From positions 1-64,000 of the forward strand of contig JANLFL010000002.1 in assembly GCA_024655965.1 (NCBI GenBank): a stretch of DNA of 64,000 nucleotides, given 5' to 3'. This document shows, piece after piece, positions 1 through 7,031 of the stretch (the stretch's first letter is position 1; each line of letters begins with the position of its first letter). The notes beneath the pieces were generated by a model that made no database searches, was not told where the DNA came from, and was given only the letters and a program-made list of their open reading frames with translations. The DNA is from Caldisericota bacterium (lineage in GTDB: Bacteria; Caldisericota; JANLFM01). The position numbers and the translations under genes were made by a program.

Positions 1-549
1 GTGCACAGTCTGGCGGAAAGGAACCGGCCTGGGCCCGGTCTTCCCATTGACGATGAGGATACCGCGCTCCCAGTCAATTTGATCCTCTCTGAGGGCCACC
101 AATTCCCCTGGTCTGATTCCCGTTTCCAGGAGCAAAGCAAAAATCGCTCTGTCCCTTTGGCAACGGATTTTCTGAACCTGAGCCAATTGCTCCGGCGAGG
201 GCAAAGGAGGCAGGACAAGGCGAGGCCTTCTCATCTTCAAACCTTGCATGGGGTTTCTTTCTATTGCCCCCCGATCGTAAAGGAAGCGAAATAAGGCCCG
301 CAGGGCCCGAAAGTACAGGGCATAAGTGTAGTTAGCGCTTTCTGGAGTGCGCGGTTTATATTGCTTACCATCAACAAGGTGATTCAGGAAATCCAAGACG
401 TTCTCCTTGGTAGGCGGCCACTTCCCCTCTCTGGCAAAGTGGTCGAGGCACTCTTCATAGAAGCGAATGGTGATGGGGGACCTTCTTTCTTTGCGTTTAA
501 AATCCAGAAAAGCTTGAACTTGAAGAACGACAGACTCGGCCTTTTTCAT
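1..549 (-). CDS. Tyrosine recombinase/integrase, C-terminus beyond window
   Basis: The minus strand stays open for 183 codons from an ATG to the window edge, so the C-terminal catalytic part is missing. Residues 1-100 look like the SAM-like, core-binding N-terminal domain of XerC/XerD-type recombinases (a helical region with SPITIRFYEECL). Residues 120-183 begin the catalytic domain: the motif TGIRPGEL holds the first catalytic arginine (about R146), and the beta-hairpin lysine lies in NGKTG. The remaining His-x-x-Arg and Tyr would lie outside. A purine-rich GAAAGGG precedes the ATG. The gene points away from a broken tRNA-Arg gene starting about 40 bp upstream, the usual arrangement for an integrase next to its attachment site. 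It could be a chromosomal Xer protein or a mobile-element integrase; the tRNA neighbour favours the latter. Confidence 0.8.
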   Translation of the reverse strand, partial: MKKAESVVLQVQAFLDFKRKERRSPITIRFYEECLDHFAREGKWPPTKENVLDFLNHLVDGKQYKPRTPESANYTYALYFRALRALFRFLYDRGAIERNPMQGLKMRRPRLVLPPLPSPEQLAQVQKIRCQRDRAIFALLLETGIRPGELVALREDQIDWERGILIVNGKTGPRPVPFRQTVH

Positions 550-586
550 ATGCAGCACCCTTTCATGGAAGCGGCATCCATACTAA

Positions 587-663
587 TTTTGGCCAATTTT
601 GCCCTCGAACCCGCAACCTACAGATCCGAAGTCTGTCGCTCTATCCAGTTGAGCTATGGGCGC
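587..663 (-). pseudogene. tRNA-Arg(TCG) remnant, 3' end replaced; possible att site
   Basis: Reading on the minus strand, the acceptor 5' strand GCGCCCA, a D-arm (GCTC/GAGC), an anticodon arm (ACAGA-CTTCGGA-TCTGT, anticodon TCG) and the T-stem start up to GGTTCGA are all intact. After the T-loop the expected strand returning to the acceptor is absent: the sequence runs on as GGGCAAAATTGGCCA, which cannot pair with GCGCCCA or close the T-stem. The molecule therefore cannot fold as a complete tRNA. Breakage at the T-loop is where many tyrosine integrases recombine, and an integrase gene starts about 40 bp away. It could also be a decayed duplicate. Confidence 0.65.
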
Positions 664-1065
664 GTTTTGATGCAGCTTCCAAGGTTTTTATTTTTGCGAG
701 GGAGGTGGGGGTATTTCTCCTAAAAACCATGAAAATCCGTCCATTTATTTTATTTTTTTATCTTCCCTTTTGGCAAATCTTTTCCTCCGGATTTTAGTTC
801 CTTCAAACCTTCCTTTCGATCCCCGTGATCCCGGGAGAACCAAAAGGGTTAGAAAAGTCCAATAATCCCATTTTCCGCTGGGAGGACAAATGCAAAACAA
901 AAAGCCAATCTGATAGACAGGGTTTTCCACCCTCTCCAACAACTCAAACCGGAGGTGAATTGAACTTCTAAAAGATCCAAACCGGAAAAGGCTAATTGAC
1001 AATAGAAAGGGGAAAATTTAACTTTTAATTGTGGTCAAATTTCCCATATTTAATGGAGGCTTTTG
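664..1065. other. Intergenic gap with a candidate promoter
   Basis: No coding frame with a convincing ribosome binding site or family resemblance was found on either strand. The only supported element is a candidate promoter near its right end. A 21-codon frame beginning at 728 has no support. Confidence 0.5.
996..1024 (+). promoter_or_regulatory. Candidate sigma-70 promoter for sensor kinase
   Basis: A perfect -35 TTGACA is followed after 17 bp by TAACTT, a weak -10. The predicted start lies about 35 nt before the GTG of the sensor kinase. The -10 match is poor, so this is tentative. Confidence 0.35.
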
Positions 1066-3666
1066 GTGGGCCAAAGTCCCTTTGGTGCCTTAATTAATAA
1101 CGCTGCCCTCGTTGTAGCAATGATTCTGGCATACGAGGCTTTAAGCCAGAGGATCAAAAGGCCAAAGGCTTTCTGGTGGCAAATTGCATCTGGCTTTCTT
1201 TTAGGAGGAATAGGGATTTCCGTGATGTTCAACCCCTGGGTTTTGTCCCCCGGGGTAATTTTCGACACCCGCTCAGTAATCTTAGGGCTTTGCGGGCTTT
1301 TCTTCGGGACAATTCCCACAATCATTGCAGTAATCCTCACTGGCGCAGTTCGGCTCTGGATAGGGGGGCAAGGAGCATTTGTGGGAGTTCTGGTTATCTT
1401 TTGCTCCGGAGCAATTGGCCTGATCTGGAGGCACTTTTTAAAAGGGGGAAGCCGTTCCTTATCCCTTCCGGAGTTATATCTTTTTGGAATCGTGGTCCAT
1501 GCGGTTATGATCCTCTGCATGTTGTTTCTCCCTGCGGAACCCCGGATGAATTTTTTCTCCAAGGCTGCGATTCCCATTATCATAATTTACCCAATGGCCA
1601 CCGCTCTTGCTGGCTGGGCAATGGCTGCAAGGGAGGAGAAAAATCGTCTGGAAAGGGAGAAAGAGGAGTGGGAATCCGCCCTTAGGTTCAATCAGGCAAG
1701 GCTTGAGAGTCTGGTTGAGATTTTACAGCATCCCACGGAAGATCTTCAGAGCTTCCTGGAGTTTTCCCTGGAAAAAGCAGTGGAATTCACGGAAAGCGAG
1801 GTTGGGTTTCTGTCCTTTTATAATGAAAAGGAAAAAACCCTTAAAGTAAATGTTTTTTCCAAAGGGGCCCTAAAGGAATGCCAAATCTCCAACCTTTCCC
1901 AGGATTTTTCCCTGGAGGAGGGAGGTTATTGGGGCGAAACAATCCGCCAGCGGAAACCGGTGATCGACAACAATTTTCAAGCCCCTTCCCCTTTACACAA
2001 GGGTTATCCTCCAGGGCACATTGCAATCAAAAAACTCCTTGAGGTTCCCATTATCAGAAAGGGGGAAATCGTCGGTTTACTTGCCTTAGCAAACAAAAAA
2101 AGGGACTACGAAGAGGTGGATGCCTACCAGACCAGCCTCCTTATGGAAACGGTATGGAGAACCGTGGAAAGGAAACAAGCGGAGGAGAGCCTTCGCCGGG
2201 AAAGAGAAAGGGTCCAGAGGTATTTTGAAGTTGCCGGGTTCATCTTCGTTTCTTTGAACCCCAAAGGGGAAGTTACCCTAATTAACCGGAAGGGATGCGA
2301 GATCCTGGGATACAAGCCGGAGGAGATAATCGGGAAAAATTGGTTTGACAATTTCCTCCCTCCTCTGGAAAAGAACATGGTTAAGGAGGTTTTCCAAAAA
2401 GTTGTTTCCGGGGAGATGGAAGGGGTTTCAAACTTTGAAAACCGGATATTTACAAAAAATGGGGAGGAAAGGCTCATTGCCTGGAACAACACCTTTTTAA
2501 AGGACGAAAAGGGAAGGGTAACGGAGGTCTTCAGCGCTGGGGAAGATATCACGGAAAAAAGAAGGGCCCAGGAAGAACTCAGGGAAAGGGAGACAAAATT
2601 GACTTTAGCCTTGGAATCCGCCCGGATGGGAATCTGGGAATTCAACCCTCAATCTGAGCAAATCTTCCTTTCCGAGGACTCTCAAAAAATCCTGGAAATT
2701 ACTCGTGAAAAGCCCGCCTGGAAGCTGGATGAATTCCTCTCCCTTGTTCACCCTGAGGATCGGGAGAAATTCCAAAATTTTATCCACAAGGTATCCAGGC
2801 TTGGTCTCACTGAGGACCAGGAAATTCGCTTCCTCTCCGATCCTAAAATTGAACGCTTCGTTGGCTTTCGAGGAAGGGGATTGAACGGAGAGGGGGAATC
2901 TCCAAAAAGGGTAATCGGGGTCCTCTGGGATTTTTCCGAGAGGAAAAAGAAGGAGGAAGAGCTGGAAAAAGCCAAGGCTGATTTCTTGCTTGCTGTGAGC
3001 CACGAATTGAAGACGCCTCTTTTCTTGTTGGGGGCAAATTTGGAGCTTCTCAAATCATTGCCCCCGGAAGAACGGCTGAGCCAATTCCTTTCCCTGGAAA
3101 GGGTTTTTTTAAGGAATTTTTCCCGGCTCCGCTTCCTGGTGGAGAACCTAATCGACAGCCAGCGCAGCCCCACCATGGGAACCCACCTGAATTTTCAGAG
3201 AGAAGATTTAAACCCCTTATTAGTTGCTCTTGTGGAGGAACTTGAGGTCCTGGAACAAAAGAAAAAAATAAAAATTGTCCTCGACCTGGAAAATCTCCCC
3301 CCAATCGAAATTGATAAGGAAGCGATCACCCGGGTGATGCATAACCTTCTTACTAATGCCATTAAGTTTTCCCCTCCCGCGGGACAAGTAATGGTTAGAA
3401 CCCTTCAGGAAGGAGATAATGCAGTCCTTGAGGTCCAGGATCAGGGACCGGGAATTCCTGAACAGGAAATCCCTCTCCTATTTCAGCCTTTCAGCAGGGC
3501 AAAGCAGGCAATCCAGTCAGTCATACCAGGGGCGGGACTTGGGCTATACGTTTCCAAGATCCTGGTGGAAGCGCATGGGGGAACAATTAACATTGCAAGC
3601 CAGATAGGAAAGGGGACCACCGTCACTGTCCGGCTCCCAATTTATAGAAAGGGCCGACCTGATTAA
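1066..3666 (+). CDS. Membrane sensor histidine kinase (5TM-GAF-PAS-PAS-HisKA-HATPase)
   Basis: An 866-residue kinase. GTG is chosen as start because GGAGG lies 6 nt upstream; the TTG one codon earlier would be too close. Residues 10-130 form about five hydrophobic segments resembling the 5TMR_LYT sensor module. They are followed by a GAF domain (about 180-345), a PAS domain (about 365-480, GCEILGYKPEEIIGKNW) and a second PAS-like fold (about 490-610). The phosphoacceptor is His646 in SHELKTP. The ATPase domain shows the N-box NLLTNAIKFS, G1 DQGPGI and G2 GAGLGLY. No response regulator adjoins it, so the phosphorelay partner is unknown. Its kinase core closely resembles that of the eight-PAS kinase at 34615-38616 (shared HELKTPLFL, LVEAHGGTI), which suggests paralogues. 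The signal sensed cannot be inferred. Confidence 0.9.
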   Translation: MGQSPFGALINNAALVVAMILAYEALSQRIKRPKAFWWQIASGFLLGGIGISVMFNPWVLSPGVIFDTRSVILGLCGLFFGTIPTIIAVILTGAVRLWIGGQGAFVGVLVIFCSGAIGLIWRHFLKGGSRSLSLPELYLFGIVVHAVMILCMLFLPAEPRMNFFSKAAIPIIIIYPMATALAGWAMAAREEKNRLEREKEEWESALRFNQARLESLVEILQHPTEDLQSFLEFSLEKAVEFTESEVGFLSFYNEKEKTLKVNVFSKGALKECQISNLSQDFSLEEGGYWGETIRQRKPVIDNNFQAPSPLHKGYPPGHIAIKKLLEVPIIRKGEIVGLLALANKKRDYEEVDAYQTSLLMETVWRTVERKQAEESLRRERERVQRYFEVAGFIFVSLNPKGEVTLINRKGCEILGYKPEEIIGKNWFDNFLPPLEKNMVKEVFQKVVSGEMEGVSNFENRIFTKNGEERLIAWNNTFLKDEKGRVTEVFSAGEDITEKRRAQEELRERETKLTLALESARMGIWEFNPQSEQIFLSEDSQKILEITREKPAWKLDEFLSLVHPEDREKFQNFIHKVSRLGLTEDQEIRFLSDPKIERFVGFRGRGLNGEGESPKRVIGVLWDFSERKKKEEELEKAKADFLLAVSHELKTPLFLLGANLELLKSLPPEERLSQFLSLERVFLRNFSRLRFLVENLIDSQRSPTMGTHLNFQREDLNPLLVALVEELEVLEQKKKIKIVLDLENLPPIEIDKEAITRVMHNLLTNAIKFSPPAGQVMVRTLQEGDNAVLEVQDQGPGIPEQEIPLLFQPFSRAKQAIQSVIPGAGLGLYVSKILVEAHGGTINIASQIGKGTTVTVRLPIYRKGRPD

Positions 3667-3770
3667 ATTTTCCCGAGCTTCAAAGACTCGACTGCAAGAA
3701 AATTCCCAGAAAGGCTGAATTGTCGCTGGCTTTTGGGTCTTGATCTTCTTTGCCGAATCAATGATTCAGG

Positions 3771-3776
3771 TATAAT
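3771..3776 (+). promoter_or_regulatory. Candidate -10 element of the GerMN lipoprotein gene
   Basis: A perfect TATAAT lies about 30 nt before the TTG start. The -35 region is weak (TTGCCG with a 15-bp spacer, or TTTGCC with 16 bp). Only the -10 is convincing. Confidence 0.35.
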
Positions 3777-3805
3777 TAAAAAAACTTAATTCAAAGGGGG
3801 AAAAT

Positions 3806-4657
3806 TTGAAAAGGCTTTTAACTTTTTTGGCGTTCTTTACTCTCTTGATTTCCTTCCTTGGGGGATGCTTCTCGACACCGACAAGTTCCCCTTCGAGCAC
3901 TTCCTCCTCTCCCTCGCCCACGGAAGTTCAAAAAGCGCTGGTTGCCGTTTTTTATCCGGTAATGGATGAGTCTGATTTCTACCTCGTAAGAGAAGTCCAC
4001 GAGGTAATTAAAACCACCAATTTGATGAAAACAGCTTTAGAAGAGCTTATCCGAGGGGTTCCCCATACCCCGAAGGCTTTCAGGGTCATTCCGGAGGGAA
4101 CCGAGATCCTGGGGATCGAAGTTAAAGAGGGTCAGGCAGTTGTCAATTTCAGTAGAAAGGTTCTGGAAGCAAATGTTGGCTCCGCCCTTGAGGCTCTGGG
4201 GATTTCAAGCATCGTGAACACTCTGTGCGAATTTCCGGGAATTGAAATGGTCTCCTTCCAGGTGGAAGGAAAAGTGGACCAGGAAACAATGGATTGGTGG
4301 GGACACATCGGGCTTTACGAACAGCCGTTTAAACCAAACTGGAATTCAGTAATGAAACCGGCTATCTGGGTTACATGGCCTCTTCCTGGTGAGAAAGTTG
4401 AAAGCCCCCTGACCATCAGAGGAAAAGCAATGGTCTTCGAGGCTTCCTTATCAGGAAGGATAAAAGACTCCCAGGGAAAGACCCTTGCCCAGGGAAATAC
4501 CATGGCTTCGAAAGGAGCCCCTGAAAGAGGGGATTTTCAATTGAAGCTCCAATTCAACCCTCCAACCACTGAGGAGGGATACATCGAGATTTTCACCTAC
4601 AGCCCCAAGGACGGGAGCGAAATAATCGAAGCAACAGTCCCCATCAAATTCAAATAG
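3806..4657 (+). CDS. Lipoprotein with GerMN and Gmad2 domains
   Basis: A 283-residue exported protein. The N-terminus has a charged start, a hydrophobic core and a lipobox-like FLGGC, so Cys21 is probably lipidated. A Ser/Thr/Pro linker follows. Residues 45-160 fit the GerMN fold (RVIPEGTEILGIEVKEG, VVNFSRK), and residues 185-283 fit the Gmad2 immunoglobulin-like domain (PLPGEKVESPLTIRGKA). The GerM/Gmad2 pair was first seen in sporulation and germination proteins but is common in non-sporulating monoderm-like lineages; its biochemical role is poorly defined. The TTG start is supported by AAGGGGG 5 nt upstream. The ZIP transporter gene begins 9 nt after its stop, so the two are likely co-transcribed. 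Confidence 0.8.
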   Translation: MKRLLTFLAFFTLLISFLGGCFSTPTSSPSSTSSSPSPTEVQKALVAVFYPVMDESDFYLVREVHEVIKTTNLMKTALEELIRGVPHTPKAFRVIPEGTEILGIEVKEGQAVVNFSRKVLEANVGSALEALGISSIVNTLCEFPGIEMVSFQVEGKVDQETMDWWGHIGLYEQPFKPNWNSVMKPAIWVTWPLPGEKVESPLTIRGKAMVFEASLSGRIKDSQGKTLAQGNTMASKGAPERGDFQLKLQFNPPTTEEGYIEIFTYSPKDGSEIIEATVPIKFK

Positions 4658-4666
4658 ATCCCGGCT

Positions 4667-5476
4667 GTGGAATTTCTCGCCAGAATTAACCCGATCCTCC
4701 AGGCACTTCTGGCCACCATTTTCACCTGGTTTCTCACTGCTTTAGGAGCCGCTTCGGTTCTTTTGGCCAAAAATTTCAGCCAGAGGATCCTTTCCCTGAT
4801 GTTGGGGTTCGCGGCAGGCGTGATGATCGCAGCCAGTTTCTGGTCCCTGCTTGCCCCGGCAATTGAAATGGGAGAAGAACTGGGTTTAATTCCCTGGGTA
4901 CCGGCTTTAATCGGTTTCCTCCTGGGAGGGGCTTTTCTGCGGATAATCGACCTGGTCCTCCCCCACCTTCACCCTGGCTTTGCTCAGGGAGAACCCGAGG
5001 GAATTAAGGCTCAGTGGAAGAAGACCACCCTCCTTTTCCTGGCGATAACCATTCACAACTTCCCCGAGGGCCTGGCGGTGGGAGTTGCCTTTGGCGCCTC
5101 ATATTATGGGGTTCCCGGAGCTTCCCTTTCGGGGGCTCTTGCTCTGGCATTGGGAATCGGGATTCAAAATTTCCCGGAAGGAATGGCGGTCTCGCTACCC
5201 CTCAAAGGCCTGGGGTTATCTCGATTAAAAAGTTTTTTCCTGGGACAGGCTTCCGGGCTAATTGAACCCCTAGCTGGGGTAATCGGAGCGGCCGCGGTCC
5301 TGCTTGCTCGCCCCCTACTTCCCTATGCGCTCTCCTTCGCTGCGGGGGCGATGATTTTCGTAGTTGTGGAAGAATTAATCCCTGAATCCCAGAAAGGGGT
5401 CAATTCGGACATTGCCACCATGGGAGCAATCCTGGGGTTTGCAATCATGATGCTTCTGGATGTGGCTTTTGGGTAA
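4667..5476 (+). CDS. ZIP family metal transporter
   Basis: A 269-residue integral membrane protein with about eight hydrophobic helices. The two metal-binding motifs of ZIP/ZupT proteins are visible: HNFPEG in TM4 and QNFPEG in TM5, plus the acidic VVEELIPES near the C-terminus. The family imports zinc and other divalent metals across the cytoplasmic membrane. The cytoplasmic loop before TM4 is short (HPGFAQGEPEG) without a long histidine run. The GTG start follows the lipoprotein stop by 9 nt and lacks a strong Shine-Dalgarno (SD) sequence, so coupling to the upstream gene is likely. Metal specificity cannot be told from the sequence. Confidence 0.88.
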   Translation: MEFLARINPILQALLATIFTWFLTALGAASVLLAKNFSQRILSLMLGFAAGVMIAASFWSLLAPAIEMGEELGLIPWVPALIGFLLGGAFLRIIDLVLPHLHPGFAQGEPEGIKAQWKKTTLLFLAITIHNFPEGLAVGVAFGASYYGVPGASLSGALALALGIGIQNFPEGMAVSLPLKGLGLSRLKSFFLGQASGLIEPLAGVIGAAAVLLARPLLPYALSFAAGAMIFVVVEELIPESQKGVNSDIATMGAILGFAIMMLLDVAFG

Positions 5477-5482
5477 AAAAAT

Positions 5483-5559
5483 TGGTGCGCCCAGCAGGAC
5501 TCGAACCTGCAACCTGCGGATTAGGACTCCACTGCTCTATCCTATTGAGCCATGGGCGC
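5483..5559 (-). tRNA. tRNA-Arg (CCT)
   Basis: A complete cloverleaf: acceptor GCGCCCA/TGGGCGC, D-arm GCTC/GAGC, anticodon stem GTGGA/TCCGC with loop GTCCTAA (anticodon CCT, reading AGG), T-arm GCAGG-TTCGAGT-CCTGC and an encoded ACCA end. AGG is used heavily for arginine in the surrounding genes. Confidence 0.95.
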
Positions 5560-5834
5560 ACTCAAAAAACGGGGAGGGGAAAACCCCTAATCCTTTTTAG
5601 AATACAACAATTGGGGCATGTTGGAAAGGTTTCCCCTCTTCCTGAACAGGTCCTCAAAATTTCCCTCAAAACTCCGATGGGTTAACTTTTTAATCCTGTA
5701 TTTCCCTGTTTTTCAAAAAAGGGAACCAAAAAAATTTTAAATTCCGGGGAGAAAATCCATTCTGGGCAAATTTTCCCCTCTTTAGAAAAACCCTCCAAAA
5801 CCAGAAAATTGTCAAAAATCTGAACCACGGCTTC

Positions 5835-6323
5835 CTATTTTTCTTTAAAGTCCCAAAACCTTTGGAGGTCCCGGAAGCAGAAAAGAAGCCAGAGCATGAT
5901 GGGAAAAAGGATCTTCCCCAACTGAATCAAAAAATACAAAAGGGGTTCCCCGATGGTGATCTGGGCATCGGTTGCCCCGATCCTGGTGAGCCAGTACCCC
6001 AGGAAGCGATCGGCAACACGAAAGATATATAAGAGAGCAATTCCCAGGGCAATCTGCCACAATCTTTTATTCCACTGAATCCGCCACCCATAAGTCGAGA
6101 ACATCAAAGCCAGAAAGGGAACGATGTTCGTGAAGGCGCTTTCCCAGAAAGCGGAAGAACTGGAGGAAAATGTAAGATCTGGTTTTATGCCAAAAACTAA
6201 GGGAAAGAGCCAGGTTAAGGGCCATAGGGTCAGATAGGTGTAATAGGGGGAAACGGGAATCCATAGGAGAAAGAGGACCGTCAGGAAAATAAAGAAACGG
6301 AGAAGGAAAACCCAGATCTTCAC
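5835..6323 (-). CDS. Small multi-pass membrane protein of exosortase cassette
   Basis: A 162-residue, very hydrophobic protein with about five transmembrane segments (roughly 5-25, 30-48, 62-80, 88-106, 128-150). No family is recognised. It starts at GTG inside the exosortase stop codon (4-bp GTGA overlap), so translation is coupled. That tight coupling suggests it works with the exosortase, perhaps as a partner subunit or substrate-handling factor. This is inference from position only; nothing in the sequence shows catalytic residues. Confidence 0.65.
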   Translation of the reverse strand: MKIWVFLLRFFIFLTVLFLLWIPVSPYYTYLTLWPLTWLFPLVFGIKPDLTFSSSSSAFWESAFTNIVPFLALMFSTYGWRIQWNKRLWQIALGIALLYIFRVADRFLGYWLTRIGATDAQITIGEPLLYFLIQLGKILFPIMLWLLFCFRDLQRFWDFKEK

Positions 6324-6940
6324 TTTCTTCCCTCACCCGGGGGCTTAAGTCTTTCTCTCTCCGGATGGGCTGAGGAGGCACCGACTTTTCCCGGGGGTTT
6401 CCTCGCCCAGGAAAGCCAGAGAAGGAAAAGCCCCACCACGAACAGGATCAGGGTCAGTTGCCACAGGTAGAGGTGAACCCAATCCATCCACTCCCGGCTC
6501 CTCATCCCAACCAGAGCGAGGATCAAAAGGCGAATCAGGTTCAAAAGGATCAAGATCAACGCTCCCCCAATAACCCCTGCTATTTTTTTATATATGGTGG
6601 CAGGAAAGGCAAGGACAATGGCGGAAAAAACGATGATCTCGTATAGCCCTGTGCATTCCGGAATAATCTCGATCGCCACCCCGGAGAAAAAATAAGTAGT
6701 CTCGTCCACCACCGTGGAAAAACCCAGAATTTTTAAAATCCCAGCGGAAACAAGGGCGGTCCATCTCTGAAGGGCCCTGGTCCCCCCTTTCCAGAAATAG
6801 AAAAGGGCAAAAAGGCCCACTGAAATCAAAAGGAAAAGCAGGAAAAACCGGACAAGCTTTCTTCTTAACTGAGCTTCGATCAATAGCTTCCTGGATCTCT
6901 CTTTGCTTTCCCTTTTTTGCTTTTTCTTTTTTGAAGCCAA
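6320..6940 (-). CDS. Exosortase/archaeosortase family transpeptidase
   Basis: A 206-residue protein with a lysine/arginine-rich cytoplasmic N-terminus and about five membrane helices. The catalytic triad of the exosortase/archaeosortase superfamily is visible: Cys96 in PECTGLYE, Arg137 in NLIRL and His156 in WVHLYLW. These enzymes cleave a C-terminal sorting tail on exported proteins and are thought to transfer them to a cell-surface acceptor. The start is TTG, with AAAGGG 7 nt upstream. The upstream gene in the same transcript encodes a secreted protein with a sorting-type tail, its probable substrate. The short length and the ECTG motif fit the compact, single-substrate members rather than the large EpsH type. 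Confidence 0.85.
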   Translation of the reverse strand: MASKKKKQKRESKERSRKLLIEAQLRRKLVRFFLLFLLISVGLFALFYFWKGGTRALQRWTALVSAGILKILGFSTVVDETTYFFSGVAIEIIPECTGLYEIIVFSAIVLAFPATIYKKIAGVIGGALILILLNLIRLLILALVGMRSREWMDWVHLYLWQLTLILFVVGLFLLWLSWARKPPGKVGASSAHPERERLKPPGEGRK

Positions 6941-7031
6941 AGGGGTCCCTTTCTGAAGGATAAAATCCAGCGCCAGGACTATTTTAAGCCCCAGGGGAAA
7001 AGATGGGAAAGTATTTAACCGTGCCTCATCT

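Noticed and set aside
728-793. A 21-codon hydrophobic frame near the tRNA remnant
   Set aside because: Too short, no family, and no ribosome site at proper distance.
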